Shown piece after piece: positions 45,904 through 54,227 of a stretch of 64,000 bases of DNA. The notes beneath the pieces are model-generated. The model searched no databases. It was not told the origin of the DNA and saw nothing but the letters and a program-made list of their open reading frames with translations. A program made the position numbers and the translations under genes. Location: NCBI RefSeq assembly GCF_001307155.1, contig NZ_CP012830.1, forward strand, positions 5,516,501-5,580,500. Reading direction: 5' to 3'. Each line of letters starts with the position of its first letter. The stretch's first letter is position 1. This stretch comes from Pseudomonas fluorescens. Its GTDB lineage: Bacteria; Pseudomonadota; Gammaproteobacteria; Pseudomonadales; Pseudomonadaceae.

Positions 45904-47256
45904 ATGATTCAAGGTAAAACACTAGACGCCTGGTATGAAAGCCATCCCATTATCAAGGAGCTGGTTTCACTTCAGGAAATCACCTGGTTCAATCCAGCTA
46001 TTGCATCGGTGTCCATCGCACTGGGCGATGTAGGCCTGAACCATAACGACGTCAAAGATGCCAGTGAACGCCTCCGCCGCTTTGCACCCTACATCGCCAA
46101 GGTGTTTCCGGAAACGGCAGCGGCGGACGGGATCATCGAGTCCGGTATCCAGCCACTGAAAAAATTCCAGCAAAGGCTTCTGAGTGAAGCCGGCCTTCCT
46201 GGCGTCGGTTCGCTGTGGCTCAAGAAAGACAGCGATTTGCCTATCTCTGGCTCGATCAAGGCGAGAGGGGGTATCCATGAAGTGCTCAAACACGCTGAAG
46301 ACCTCGCCCTGCAAGCAGGGTTGATCAAGCTGGACGATAACTACGAGGCATTGGCCAGCGACTCCGCGCTTGAGTTCTTCAGCCGCTACAAGATTGCGGT
46401 CGGCTCCACGGGCAATCTTGGACTATCCATCGGCATCATGAGCGCCAAGCTGGGCTTTCAGGCAACTGTCCACATGTCGTCGGATGCCCGCCAATGGAAG
46501 AAGGATAAGCTACGGGCCAGTGGTGTGACAGTGGTCGAGTACGAGTCCGACTACAGCGTTGCGGTCGAAAACGGGCGCCTGCAAGCCGAAAAAGATCCTG
46601 CCTGCTACTTCATAGACGATGAGAACTCGCCACATCTGTTCCTGGGCTATGCGGTTGCAGCCGAGCGCCTGGCTCGACAGTTCGAATTCGCGGGTGTGCG
46701 AGTGGACGCCGATCATCCTCTCTTCGTTTATCTGCCCTGCGGTGTTGGCGGAGGCCCTGGAGGCGTTGCGTTTGGATTGAAGCTTGCCTTTGGCGACGCG
46801 GTGCACTGTGTTTTCGCAGAACCGACCCACTCCCCCTGCATGATGCTCGGGGTCTACACCGGCCTGCATGATGAGGTGAGTGTCCAGGAGTTCGGCATCG
46901 ACAACGTCACCGCAGCTGACGGATTAGCTGTTGGCCGCCCCTCCGGCTTCGTAGGAAAGGCGATGCAGCGACTTATCGATGGTTACTATACCGTCACGGA
47001 TGAAGAGCTTTATCGCCTGATGTTCCTGGCCCATGAGCTTGAAAATGTAAAACTGGAACCATCGGCCTTGGCAGGTGCGCCAGGAGTTGTGCGGGTACTC
47101 AATGATGAGAAGTATCTGGAGCGCATCGGTGTCTCTACGGCTAAGTTAGCCAACGCAACGCACTTGATTTGGGGAACAGGCGGAAGCATGGTGCCCGCCG
47201 CAGAGTTCGCCACCTACCTTGATAAGGGCCGTGCTCTGCAACATCCTGCGCAGTAA
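45904..47256 (+). CDS. dsdA: D-serine dehydratase
   Basis: A 450-residue PLP enzyme of fold type II. The PLP lysine is in [20 protein letters not shown], the phosphate-binding loop in [20 protein letters not shown], and [20 protein letters not shown] is the glycine-rich DsdA signature. It converts D-serine to pyruvate and ammonia. Length is close to the E. coli enzyme. The start at 45904 gives the family N-terminus ([17 protein letters not shown]). Confidence 0.95.
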   Translation: MIQGKTLDAWYESHPIIKELVSLQEITWFNPAIASVSIALGDVGLNHNDVKDASERLRRFAPYIAKVFPETAAADGIIESGIQPLKKFQQRLLSEAGLPGVGSLWLKKDSDLPISGSIKARGGIHEVLKHAEDLALQAGLIKLDDNYEALASDSALEFFSRYKIAVGSTGNLGLSIGIMSAKLGFQATVHMSSDARQWKKDKLRASGVTVVEYESDYSVAVENGRLQAEKDPACYFIDDENSPHLFLGYAVAAERLARQFEFAGVRVDADHPLFVYLPCGVGGGPGGVAFGLKLAFGDAVHCVFAEPTHSPCMMLGVYTGLHDEVSVQEFGIDNVTAADGLAVGRPSGFVGKAMQRLIDGYYTVTDEELYRLMFLAHELENVKLEPSALAGAPGVVRVLNDEKYLERIGVSTAKLANATHLIWGTGGSMVPAAEFATYLDKGRALQHPAQ

Positions 47257-47286
47257 TGACAACGCATGGTTCGTGGGGGTACAGCA

Positions 47287-48222
47287 ATGCCAGAACTTGG
47301 TCTTACGAAAGCTCCGAAGCTTAACGGAGCCCATCTGTCCAACCTGCATACTTTTCTCGTCGCCGCGCGCCATCTCAGTTTCGCCCGCGCAGCGGAGGAG
47401 CTGTGCCTGACCGCCAGCGCAGTCAGTCACCGGATAGCTCGTCTGGAGGAGGAGCTATCGCTCAAGCTTTTCCACCGTTTACCTAGAAAGGTCGAGCTGA
47501 CCGATGATGGTGAGCGGATTTTCAAGGTCATGCAGCAGACCATGGATAAGCTGTCCGAGGCTGTGCAGGAGCGTTCGCACGCTCAGATCGAAGGGCAACT
47601 GTGCTTCTATGCCAGACCTTCGGTAGCACAGTGCTGGCTGGTTCCGAGGCTATCCGATTTCACTACACGCTATCCCGGGATTCAACTGGATGTTCGGGTT
47701 GGCAATGAACCGATCGACTATCGAACCCGACGTATTGACCTGGTGCTTTGCTATTCGAATGGCGAGCACCCTGGCCTTGAAAGCGTTCGACTGATGCCAG
47801 AGCGAATTGCGCCAGTGTGCAGCCCGCAATACGCCGAGGCACATGGTCTGGTGGGACATCCGGAGCGCCTGTCACAATGCACTGCGCTGCATGATGTCGC
47901 GGCGTGGGACAACATTTCATTCGATGCGGAATGGCGTCTATGGCTTGATGCGGTTGGCGAGCCCACCGAGCTTCCCAGTCGTTTCATGACGTTTGACCGC
48001 TCGGACTTGAGCACCCTGGCCGCAATCAATCATGCAGGTGTGGCGATTGGACGGGAACAACTGGTTCGCAAGCGAATTCAGGATGGCGAACTCGTACTTC
48101 CGTTCGGTGGATTTAGAGAAGCGGTTAACTATGGCTACTACCTGGTTCATCCGGCTCACGAAACGATGCCAAGAAGGCTCCAGGTGCTGATCGATTGGCT
48201 TATCGAGCAAGTGGATATGTGA
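47287..48222 (+). CDS. dsdC: LysR-family D-serine operon regulator
   Basis: A 311-residue LysR protein, the same length as E. coli DsdC and clearly similar: LHTFLVAARHLSFARAAEEL in the HTH, LPRKVELTDDGERIFKVMQQ, and YARPSVAQCWLVPRLSDFTT. It would activate dsdXA when D-serine is present. The start at 47287 has a ggggg stretch nine bases upstream; the frame opens further upstream at 47266. Unlike E. coli, where dsdC is divergent, here it lies 30 bases downstream of dsdA in the same direction. Confidence 0.9.
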   Translation: MPELGLTKAPKLNGAHLSNLHTFLVAARHLSFARAAEELCLTASAVSHRIARLEEELSLKLFHRLPRKVELTDDGERIFKVMQQTMDKLSEAVQERSHAQIEGQLCFYARPSVAQCWLVPRLSDFTTRYPGIQLDVRVGNEPIDYRTRRIDLVLCYSNGEHPGLESVRLMPERIAPVCSPQYAEAHGLVGHPERLSQCTALHDVAAWDNISFDAEWRLWLDAVGEPTELPSRFMTFDRSDLSTLAAINHAGVAIGREQLVRKRIQDGELVLPFGGFREAVNYGYYLVHPAHETMPRRLQVLIDWLIEQVDM

Positions 48223-48254
48223 CGTTTCATGGATTCTGAACACAGAAATGTAGA

Positions 48255-48287
48255 CGTCGGGTCGCGCATCCCATGCGCGACCCGACG
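48255..48287. terminator. Long perfect hairpin between dsdC and the stefin-like gene
   Basis: CGTCGGGTCGCGCAT (48255-48269) and ATGCGCGACCCGACG (48273-48287) pair perfectly with a three-base loop. It stands between two converging genes, 33 bases after the dsdC stop, and probably ends both transcripts, although no T-run is present. Confidence 0.75.
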
Positions 48288-48301
48288 GGGTTGAGACGTG
48301 C

Positions 48302-48571
48302 TTAGATCCGGATGATCTGGGTGACATACGGCTTGCCGTTAATCGGCGCGTAAATCTCCACGACCGCTTGCCAGCTGTTTGGCGAACCAGGCTGCGTTGC
48401 TTTCGCCTGATAACGATAGTTGGTGCCATTAACGACCTGGGTCGAAACCAGCTCAGCGGTGTAGTGCACACCCACGAGCCCGGCCAGGGCTTCATCGAAT
48501 ACTTCCTGATCCTTTGGAGTCAGTTCGTGGTAAGGAGTCCATCCGCCAACAAGATTTTCTTGAGCCGACAT
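48302..48571 (-). CDS. Stefin/cystatin-like small protein
   Basis: An 89-residue protein without signal peptide. It carries the cystatin hallmark as STQVVNGTNYRYQAKATQP, matching the QxVxG loop that blocks papain-like proteases in eukaryotic stefins. The helix before it (TPKDQEVFDEALAGLVGVHY) and the final VEIYAPINGKPYVTQIIRI strand also fit the stefin fold. Bacterial stefin-like proteins exist, but their targets are largely unknown. Start at 48571 has a ggag nine bases upstream. An orphan gene lies just upstream in the same direction. Confidence 0.75.
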   Translation of the reverse strand: MSAQENLVGGWTPYHELTPKDQEVFDEALAGLVGVHYTAELVSTQVVNGTNYRYQAKATQPGSPNSWQAVVEIYAPINGKPYVTQIIRI

Positions 48572-48628
48572 ACGATATATCTCCATATATAAGTTCCTAC
48601 TCGTCTGGCTTTTCGGAGTTCGCCCCGT

Positions 48629-48874
48629 TTATTTGATGGTTTCCGGAATCCATTGTGCTGCAACGCAGGCCATCAAGTGGCAGGCATGCGCGAACGTATG
48701 GCCATGGAGGAAAAGGTAGTAGTCGCCAGCTTCAGATCCTTGTCCCTGACAGAAACGGTCATCAATGAATGACGACAGCCAGACCTCCGTGTCTTGTCTG
48801 AGCGGTTTTTGCTTATTGGGTACGCCGCTGAATGGCTTTAAGCTATCAAACTCAAGTGGAATGTATGTCCGCAT
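48629..48874 (-). CDS. Hypothetical protein upstream of stefin-like gene
   Basis: An 81-residue reading frame, 57 bases upstream of the stefin-like gene and in line with it. I do not recognise it. It has an aromatic-rich middle (EAGDYYLFLHGHTFAHACHL) and no signal peptide. The frame is open to 48898. The shared direction and short gap suggest one transcript with the stefin-like gene. Confidence 0.45.
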   Translation of the reverse strand: MRTYIPLEFDSLKPFSGVPNKQKPLRQDTEVWLSSFIDDRFCQGQGSEAGDYYLFLHGHTFAHACHLMACVAAQWIPETIK

Positions 48875-48928
48875 TTGACTGTGCGAGATGTAAGGCATTG
48901 GCTATTCATAAATGCGTAATCGCGCTCA

Positions 48929-49597
48929 TCAGTTATTTGCGAGCTGAGCCACTTCGCTGGACGACACAAGCGCCTTCAGTGACGCATCAAACTGCTTCAG
49001 CGCGTTCAATTGCAACGCCGTCTGCTGGTCGATTTGCGCGGCGATCTCTGGCGCCGCTTTGCCATGAACCCAGACCGAAGGCATTTGCTGTTCACGCGAG
49101 CCTTCGGCCTTGCCGATGTACTGCAGGTTCGAGTCGTAGAACTTGGCCATGAATCGCGCTTCAACCTGGTTGTTGCGCTTGGACACCAGACGGCTGTAGG
49201 TGTCCAGCATCACCACCACGTCAGGATGGGCTTGCACCACCGCGTCGAGGTTGTCGTAGACGGTCACCGAGGCGAACTCTTTCTGTAGCGAAGCCATGAG
49301 CCAGTTGATCGCGAGTTTCGGATCGGAGCTGTTGACGAACGCGTTGCTGATACGCGAATCGAGCGCAGGGTTCTTCGCGCCGTTCAGCGCTACCGAATGG
49401 TACTGCTCCAGGTATTCGAGGGTGTTGAGGGTGTTTTCGCTGTAGAGCACGCCCACCGATTGAGTGTGCTGCAGGCCGATGGTGCTGTCGGCCATGGGTA
49501 GAAAATGGCAGGACTGTTCGGCCGCGTAGGTCGGTGCTGTGGCGGCTACACTGCCGGTCAAAACGGCGACAAGTGCCAGCAAGGTAGAGATTCTCAT
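48929..49597 (-). CDS. Secreted hypothetical protein
   Basis: A 222-residue protein with a clear signal peptide (STLLALVAVLTGSVAATAPT, cleavage after TYAA). The mature part is alpha/beta with no motif I recognise; segments such as AHPDVVVMLDTYSRLVSKRN and EARFMAKFYDSNLQYIGKAE suggest a soluble periplasmic protein. It is separated from the stefin-like pair by 54 bases in the same direction, so it may lead that transcript. Function unknown. Confidence 0.7.
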   Translation of the reverse strand: MRISTLLALVAVLTGSVAATAPTYAAEQSCHFLPMADSTIGLQHTQSVGVLYSENTLNTLEYLEQYHSVALNGAKNPALDSRISNAFVNSSDPKLAINWLMASLQKEFASVTVYDNLDAVVQAHPDVVVMLDTYSRLVSKRNNQVEARFMAKFYDSNLQYIGKAEGSREQQMPSVWVHGKAAPEIAAQIDQQTALQLNALKQFDASLKALVSSSEVAQLANN

Positions 49598-49960
49598 CGC
49601 GCAGTTCCTTCAGAAGCGGCTTCGGTATAGCGCCATCCTCCTCCTTTGGCGGAAAAACAGAACTTGCATTCCGTGATGATAACTATCGACTGAACGAATG
49701 GTGGAAAACCCATGAGCTACAGTTGTGGTGAGCCCGGACAGGCTATACCTCACTTGTCGGTATCGTTTGTCATCAAATGCCAAGTCACTGACGCTCAATG
49801 AAAAGCAGTCGCTTTGCGCGTGACGATACTGGCTTGCTGATCGACGTCGATCAGTTAATTGAAATCCCATATACCCATGACGTCGGATGCCCTCCTCCCC
49901 GTTCGTGTATGTGGGGGTGCTGTCAGTTACATCTCAGTAAAAAAACAAAGAGAGAACAGC
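49598..49960. other. Divergent promoter region of sorA and secreted orphan gene
   Basis: No gene is recognised. The region should hold the promoters of both divergent genes. I see no strong palindrome or riboswitch-like structure. Confidence 0.4.
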
Positions 49961-51202
49961 ATGAAGTTCAGTCTTGTTGATAACGGCAACCCGAGTCGCC
50001 GACGCGTTCTACGCGATGCCTTCGCCCTGGCTTTGGCAGCTTCGCCATTGGCTAACCTTGCCAAGGCAGCCGACGAAACACCGGAAGAAGTGACCTTTGC
50101 TGCCGGTCCACGGCCGCTGGTGCAATACCCGCAAAAACGTCCGTTGACCCTGGTGACCACCCGCCCGCCGCACCTTGAGACGCCATTTCCCATCTTCAAC
50201 GAAGGGCCCCTCACGCCGAATGACGCGTTTTTTGTGCGTTACCATTTGGCCAATATCCCTACCAGCATCGATCCGGACAGTTACCGCCTGACGATCAAGG
50301 GCTCGGTCAACACGCCGCTGTCGCTTTCCCTGGCAGAACTCAAGGCTTTGGCCGAACCGGTAGAAGTGGTGGCCGTCAATCAATGCTCGGGTAACAGCCG
50401 CGGCTTCTCGATGCCTCGCGTGTTCGGCGCTCAACTGGGCAATGGTTCAATGGGCAATGCCCGCTGGGTGGGAATACCGCTCAAGGCGGTATTGGAAAAG
50501 GCCGGGGTGAAAACCGAGGCCAGGCAAGTGACATTCCGTGGTCTCGACAAGCCAGTGCTGCCGAGCACGCCGGAGTACATCAAGGCCCTGGACATCAGCC
50601 ATGCCATGGACGGCGAGCCCATGATCGCCTGGTCGATGAACGGTGCCGACCTGCCATTCCTCAACGGTTACCCGATACGTCTGGTGGTGCCAGGCTATTT
50701 CGGTACGTACTGGGTCAAGCACCTAAGTGAGATCGAAGTCGTCGACCATACCTACGACGGTTTCTTCATGGCTAAAGGTTACCGCGTTCCGGACAACGAT
50801 TGTTTCTGTGTCGCCCCCGGCACCACTGCCGCGCAAACGACGCCAATTTCCAGGTTGCCGGTACGCAGCTTTATCACCAGCGTCAAACACGGCGATGTGT
50901 TGCCCTTGAAAAAAAGCGTGCTGCTCAAGGGCATTGCGTTCGACGGTGGCGTTGGGGTCAACAAGGTGGAAGTGTCGATCGACGGCGGGAAAAGTTGGCG
51001 CGAAGCCAAGCTTGGGCAGGATCTTGGCCGTTTCTCCTTCCGTGAGTGGACCCTGCCGATCACCTTTACCAGCAAGGGCGCCACACAATTGATGGTGCGG
51101 GCCAGTAACCGTGCGGGCGAGACACAGCCGTTGCGAGCCGACTGGAACCCCGGTGGCTACCGCCGCCACGTTGTAGAAACCAGCCACGTGACCGTCGCCT
51201 GA
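49961..51202 (+). CDS. sorA: Sulfite dehydrogenase (SorA-type) molybdenum subunit
   Basis: A 413-residue molybdopterin oxidoreductase of the sulfite oxidase family. A twin-arginine leader is at the N-terminus (SRRRVLRDAFALALAAS) so it is exported folded to the periplasm. The molybdenum-ligand cysteine is in VAVNQCSGNSRGFSMPRV near residue 140, and the C-terminal Mo-co dimerisation domain spans about 300-410 (VEVSIDGGKSWREAKLGQDL). It oxidises sulfite to sulfate and passes electrons to the cytochrome subunit encoded 11 bases downstream. Confidence 0.88.
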   Translation: MKFSLVDNGNPSRRRVLRDAFALALAASPLANLAKAADETPEEVTFAAGPRPLVQYPQKRPLTLVTTRPPHLETPFPIFNEGPLTPNDAFFVRYHLANIPTSIDPDSYRLTIKGSVNTPLSLSLAELKALAEPVEVVAVNQCSGNSRGFSMPRVFGAQLGNGSMGNARWVGIPLKAVLEKAGVKTEARQVTFRGLDKPVLPSTPEYIKALDISHAMDGEPMIAWSMNGADLPFLNGYPIRLVVPGYFGTYWVKHLSEIEVVDHTYDGFFMAKGYRVPDNDCFCVAPGTTAAQTTPISRLPVRSFITSVKHGDVLPLKKSVLLKGIAFDGGVGVNKVEVSIDGGKSWREAKLGQDLGRFSFREWTLPITFTSKGATQLMVRASNRAGETQPLRADWNPGGYRRHVVETSHVTVA

Positions 51203-51213
51203 GGGGGCCCCGC

Positions 51214-51852
51214 ATGAAACGCATGACCACCTTGCTCTGCGCAGTTCAGGTTTGTTTGGCGACCATGGCTAACGCAGCGCCACTGTCGATCACCTTGCCG
51301 CCCGAAACGGCTGTGCTCAAACCCAATGCCCTGCCCGGCTACCCATTGGCTCAACAGAAGTGCTCCACCTGCCATTCTGCCGACTACATCAACTTCCAGC
51401 CTCCCGGCATGAGCCTGGCGCAGTGGACTGGGGAAGCGAGCAAGATGCAGCATGTATATGGTGCTCCGATCAGCGATCAGGATGTGAGCATCATCGGCGC
51501 TTATCTTGCGGTGACCTACGGCAGTGCCCATGCGAGCGATGCCGATGTACAGGCAGCCTCAAATCCATCGGCAGGCCAAACCCCGGCTGCGCCTTTAGCC
51601 AAAGTCGACGCCATGGCCTTGCTACAGAGCAACTCCTGCCTGTCCTGTCATGCGACCGATCATAAGGTTGTAGGCCCGGCCTATCACGATGTGGCTGCAA
51701 AGTATGCCAATGACCCGCAGGCACTGGCCAAGGTAACGTCCAGCATTCAGCAAGGCGGTACCGGCAAATGGGGGAATATCCCGATGCCGCCTTTCACGCA
51801 GTTAAGCCCGGACGATCTGCACACCCTGGCGACTTTTGTGCTGCGTCAATGA
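51214..51852 (+). CDS. sorB: Dihaem cytochrome c partner of sulfite dehydrogenase (SorB-like)
   Basis: A 212-residue periplasmic cytochrome with signal peptide (LLCAVQVCLATMANA). Two haem-binding motifs are seen: CSTCH near residue 49 and CLSCH near residue 141. The first half resembles SorB; the second half (ATDHKVVGPAYHDVAAKYAN, distal Met in NIPMPPF) is a cytochrome c5/c551-type domain. The classic SorB has one haem, so this looks like a fusion of SorB with its electron acceptor. It accepts electrons from SorA. Confidence 0.85.
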   Translation: MKRMTTLLCAVQVCLATMANAAPLSITLPPETAVLKPNALPGYPLAQQKCSTCHSADYINFQPPGMSLAQWTGEASKMQHVYGAPISDQDVSIIGAYLAVTYGSAHASDADVQAASNPSAGQTPAAPLAKVDAMALLQSNSCLSCHATDHKVVGPAYHDVAAKYANDPQALAKVTSSIQQGGTGKWGNIPMPPFTQLSPDDLHTLATFVLRQ

Positions 51853-51867
51853 GCACACTTGCGGCTC

Positions 51868-51898
51868 GGTGAGGTATCAGCGACTGATTAGCCTCACC
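51868..51898. terminator. Imperfect hairpin between convergent sorB and response regulator genes
   Basis: GGTGAGG...CAG pairs with CTG...CCTCACC across a short loop, with small bulges. The position between two converging stop codons suggests a bidirectional terminator. Confidence 0.45.
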
Positions 51899-51920
51899 AA
51901 ACGATCGGGCCTGACAGGCT

Positions 51921-52562
51921 CTAATGCGAAATGATCCCGTGGTCCATCGCGTACTTGACCAAGGCCGCGGGCTTGTCGATGTTGAGTTTGCGACGGATGC
52001 TCAAACGATGGGTTTCCACCGTCCGAACGCTGATGTCCAGCTCGCGGGCCATTTCCTTGTTGTTCATTCCCAGAGCCATCTTGCACAGCACTTGACTCTC
52101 GCGCGGCGTCAGCTCGTTCTCGGTGTTCTTGTCGGCGATGAGCCTCTGTGCGATCTCTGCACTGTAAAACGTTCCACCGCTGGCAATCGCTTCAATGGCC
52201 GCAATGATTTCCCGTGAAGGTGCGTTCTTCAGCACATAGCCGCTGGCGCCAGAACGCACAGACTCACTCACGTACTCATAGTTGTCGTACATGCTGAGTA
52301 CCAGGATCTTGAGCAACGGATATTGCTTGCTCAACACCCGGGTCAGCTCAAGTCCGTTCATGTCCTTCAGACTGATGTCGACGAGTAACAGGTCCGGCTG
52401 ACAGAGTCTCACCATCTCAATCGCTTCGGCTCCACTCTCGGCTTCCCCCACCACTTCCAGGGGAGACATGACCGCCAGCAGCGCCTTGATCCCGTCACGG
52501 ACCAGGGAATGATCGTCGACCAGGGCGACGCGGATTGGGTAGGACAGGTTCATCAGGGGCAT
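51921..52562 (-). CDS. NarL/LuxR-family response regulator
   Basis: A 213-residue regulator with a receiver domain (residues 10-125, phosphoacceptor Asp in PDLLLVDISLKDMNG) and a C-terminal LuxR HTH (LTPRESQVLCKMALGMNNKE, then MARELDISVRTVETHRLSIR). It is encoded 24 bases after its partner kinase. Beside cstA, it probably activates that transporter gene, as with other pyruvate or acetate-responsive kinase/NarL pairs in pseudomonads; the ligand is inferred. Confidence 0.9.
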   Translation of the reverse strand: MPLMNLSYPIRVALVDDHSLVRDGIKALLAVMSPLEVVGEAESGAEAIEMVRLCQPDLLLVDISLKDMNGLELTRVLSKQYPLLKILVLSMYDNYEYVSESVRSGASGYVLKNAPSREIIAAIEAIASGGTFYSAEIAQRLIADKNTENELTPRESQVLCKMALGMNNKEMARELDISVRTVETHRLSIRRKLNIDKPAALVKYAMDHGIISH

Positions 52563-52586
52563 TCACTCTTGTTGTTATTGGCTGAG

Positions 52587-53948
52587 TCAGTGTTTCGGAC
52601 CGGGCATTTTCATTGGCAGCAGAACCTCCAGGACACTTCTTCCCGGCGTCGATGCAAGCTCGAATCGCCCGCCAAAATGCTCGACCCGCTCGCGGATGTT
52701 CCGCAGCCCTATACCGGAGTGACGGCGTTCGATTTGAGCGACGTTGAAACCGACACCGTCATCGACCACCGTCAGCCGTAGGGACTCTTCGGACCCGTGC
52801 AGTGTAATGGATACGTTTTGGGCCCGGGCATGTCGTTCGATGTTGGTCAGGCCTTCTTGCACAATGCGAAACAACGAGACCGCTGCGCCGTCGACCAGAT
52901 GGCACTCGAATTCGTTGTTGTTGTAGGTCACCACGAGTCCGCTACGTTGCTCGAACTCTGCGGCGAGTTGACCAATCGCCGCCGACAGACCCAGCGTGTC
53001 GAGCAGCGACGAGCGCAGGTTGTGTGAAAGGCTGCGAACCTCGCCAATCGCTTCTCCGAGACGCTCCGTGGCCTCTCTTAAAATGCTCAAGCCCGTGTCC
53101 TGCCCACTCTCCAGCACATGGCTGGCCAGTTCGAACTGAAACTTGATGGACACCAGTACCTGGCTGATACCGTCGTGCAACTCACGGGAAACCCGTGATC
53201 GCTCTTCTTCTTGCAAACTGACGATACGCTGGGTCAACCGCTGGAGTTTTTTGTCGGCCAAGCGATGTTCGCTGACGTTCAGCGTCATGCCGCTGGCAAA
53301 GACCAACAGCACTGCCACGAGGGCTACGATGGCAATGGCGAGCATCGTTTTGCGGATGCCCTGAGCCACCTCGTCACGCGCCTGCTGTGTGGCGCGCTCA
53401 ACGTCCTCGAGGTAGATGCCGGTACCGAGCATCCAGCCCCAACGATCCAGCATCACGACATAGGCGAGCTTGTCGGTCACTTGACCGGAAGAGGGTTTGT
53501 TCCAGGCGTAGCGTTGAAAGCCTTCTCCTGATTCCGCACTTTTCAGTAGCGCCTGGATCACCGGCAGACCGTGTGGGTCTTTCATGTCCCACAGGTATTT
53601 GCCCACCAGTTCCGACTGTCGCGAGTGCATCAGGCTACGACCCTGACGGTCGTAGACGAAGAAGTAGCCATTGATACCAAAGCTGAGCTTGCGCAGTTCT
53701 TCCAGGACTTGTTGCTGTGCGTGCGCGTCACCCTTGCCGTTGTCGTACAGCGGCGCGATCAGGCTTTGCGCCATTTCGACGTAGTTTTTCAGTTCTGCAC
53801 GCTTGCTGGCCAGAATGCTGTCTTCGATCAGTTGCGTCTGTTGATCACCCAGTTGGCGGTTCAGGGAAATCACCAGCGCGCAGATGACAGCAATCGCCAA
53901 CACCAGCGGCAGAATCCCGAGCGCGACGATTTTATGTTTGAGCTGCAT
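52587..53948 (-). CDS. Single-Cache sensor histidine kinase (HisKA_3 type)
   Basis: A 453-residue membrane kinase. Membrane segment one is at residues 5-28 and segment two near 200-222; between them is a periplasmic sCache_2 domain (GINGYFFVYDRQGRSLMHSR; KPSSGQVTDKLAYVVMLDRW). The phosphorylated His is in RVSRELHDGISQVLVSIKFQ, typical of NarX-type kinases, and the ATP domain has VDDGVGFNV and SGIGLRNIRERV. sCache domains bind small carboxylates. The start at 53948 has a ggag six bases upstream. It phosphorylates the NarL-type regulator downstream. Confidence 0.88.
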   Translation of the reverse strand: MQLKHKIVALGILPLVLAIAVICALVISLNRQLGDQQTQLIEDSILASKRAELKNYVEMAQSLIAPLYDNGKGDAHAQQQVLEELRKLSFGINGYFFVYDRQGRSLMHSRQSELVGKYLWDMKDPHGLPVIQALLKSAESGEGFQRYAWNKPSSGQVTDKLAYVVMLDRWGWMLGTGIYLEDVERATQQARDEVAQGIRKTMLAIAIVALVAVLLVFASGMTLNVSEHRLADKKLQRLTQRIVSLQEEERSRVSRELHDGISQVLVSIKFQFELASHVLESGQDTGLSILREATERLGEAIGEVRSLSHNLRSSLLDTLGLSAAIGQLAAEFEQRSGLVVTYNNNEFECHLVDGAAVSLFRIVQEGLTNIERHARAQNVSITLHGSEESLRLTVVDDGVGFNVAQIERRHSGIGLRNIRERVEHFGGRFELASTPGRSVLEVLLPMKMPGPKH

Positions 53949-54081
53949 CTGTGCTCCTGACCGGACCGAGGGAAAACGAAGGCTCGGCATCATATGCCAA
54001 AGATACGCGCGCCCAGTAGCGGCGCTGGACGGAATGACCTGTGGCTCAGTTGAAATACAAAATCTGTGGGAGCGGCGACGT

Positions 54082-54115
54082 CTACGTAGAACTACGCAGA
54101 TTGTGCGTACGTAGT
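54082..54115. promoter_or_regulatory. Clustered TACGTAG motifs upstream of cstA
   Basis: CTACGTAG (54082-54089, a perfect palindrome), ACTACGCA (54091-54098) and TACGTAGT (54108-54115) cluster about 115-145 bases before the cstA start, in the divergent region with the kinase gene. Such repeated half-sites suit a NarL-type regulator; the link is inference. Confidence 0.5.
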
Positions 54116-54227
54116 CGTGCGGATTTATTTGTGGACGGCATGCGTGGATATTGGGTCAGCTCCGCATAGCGGACACAATTATAAAAATTACCGCCGCAGT
54201 CCACTGGCTGTCGGCAGGAGACACGCA

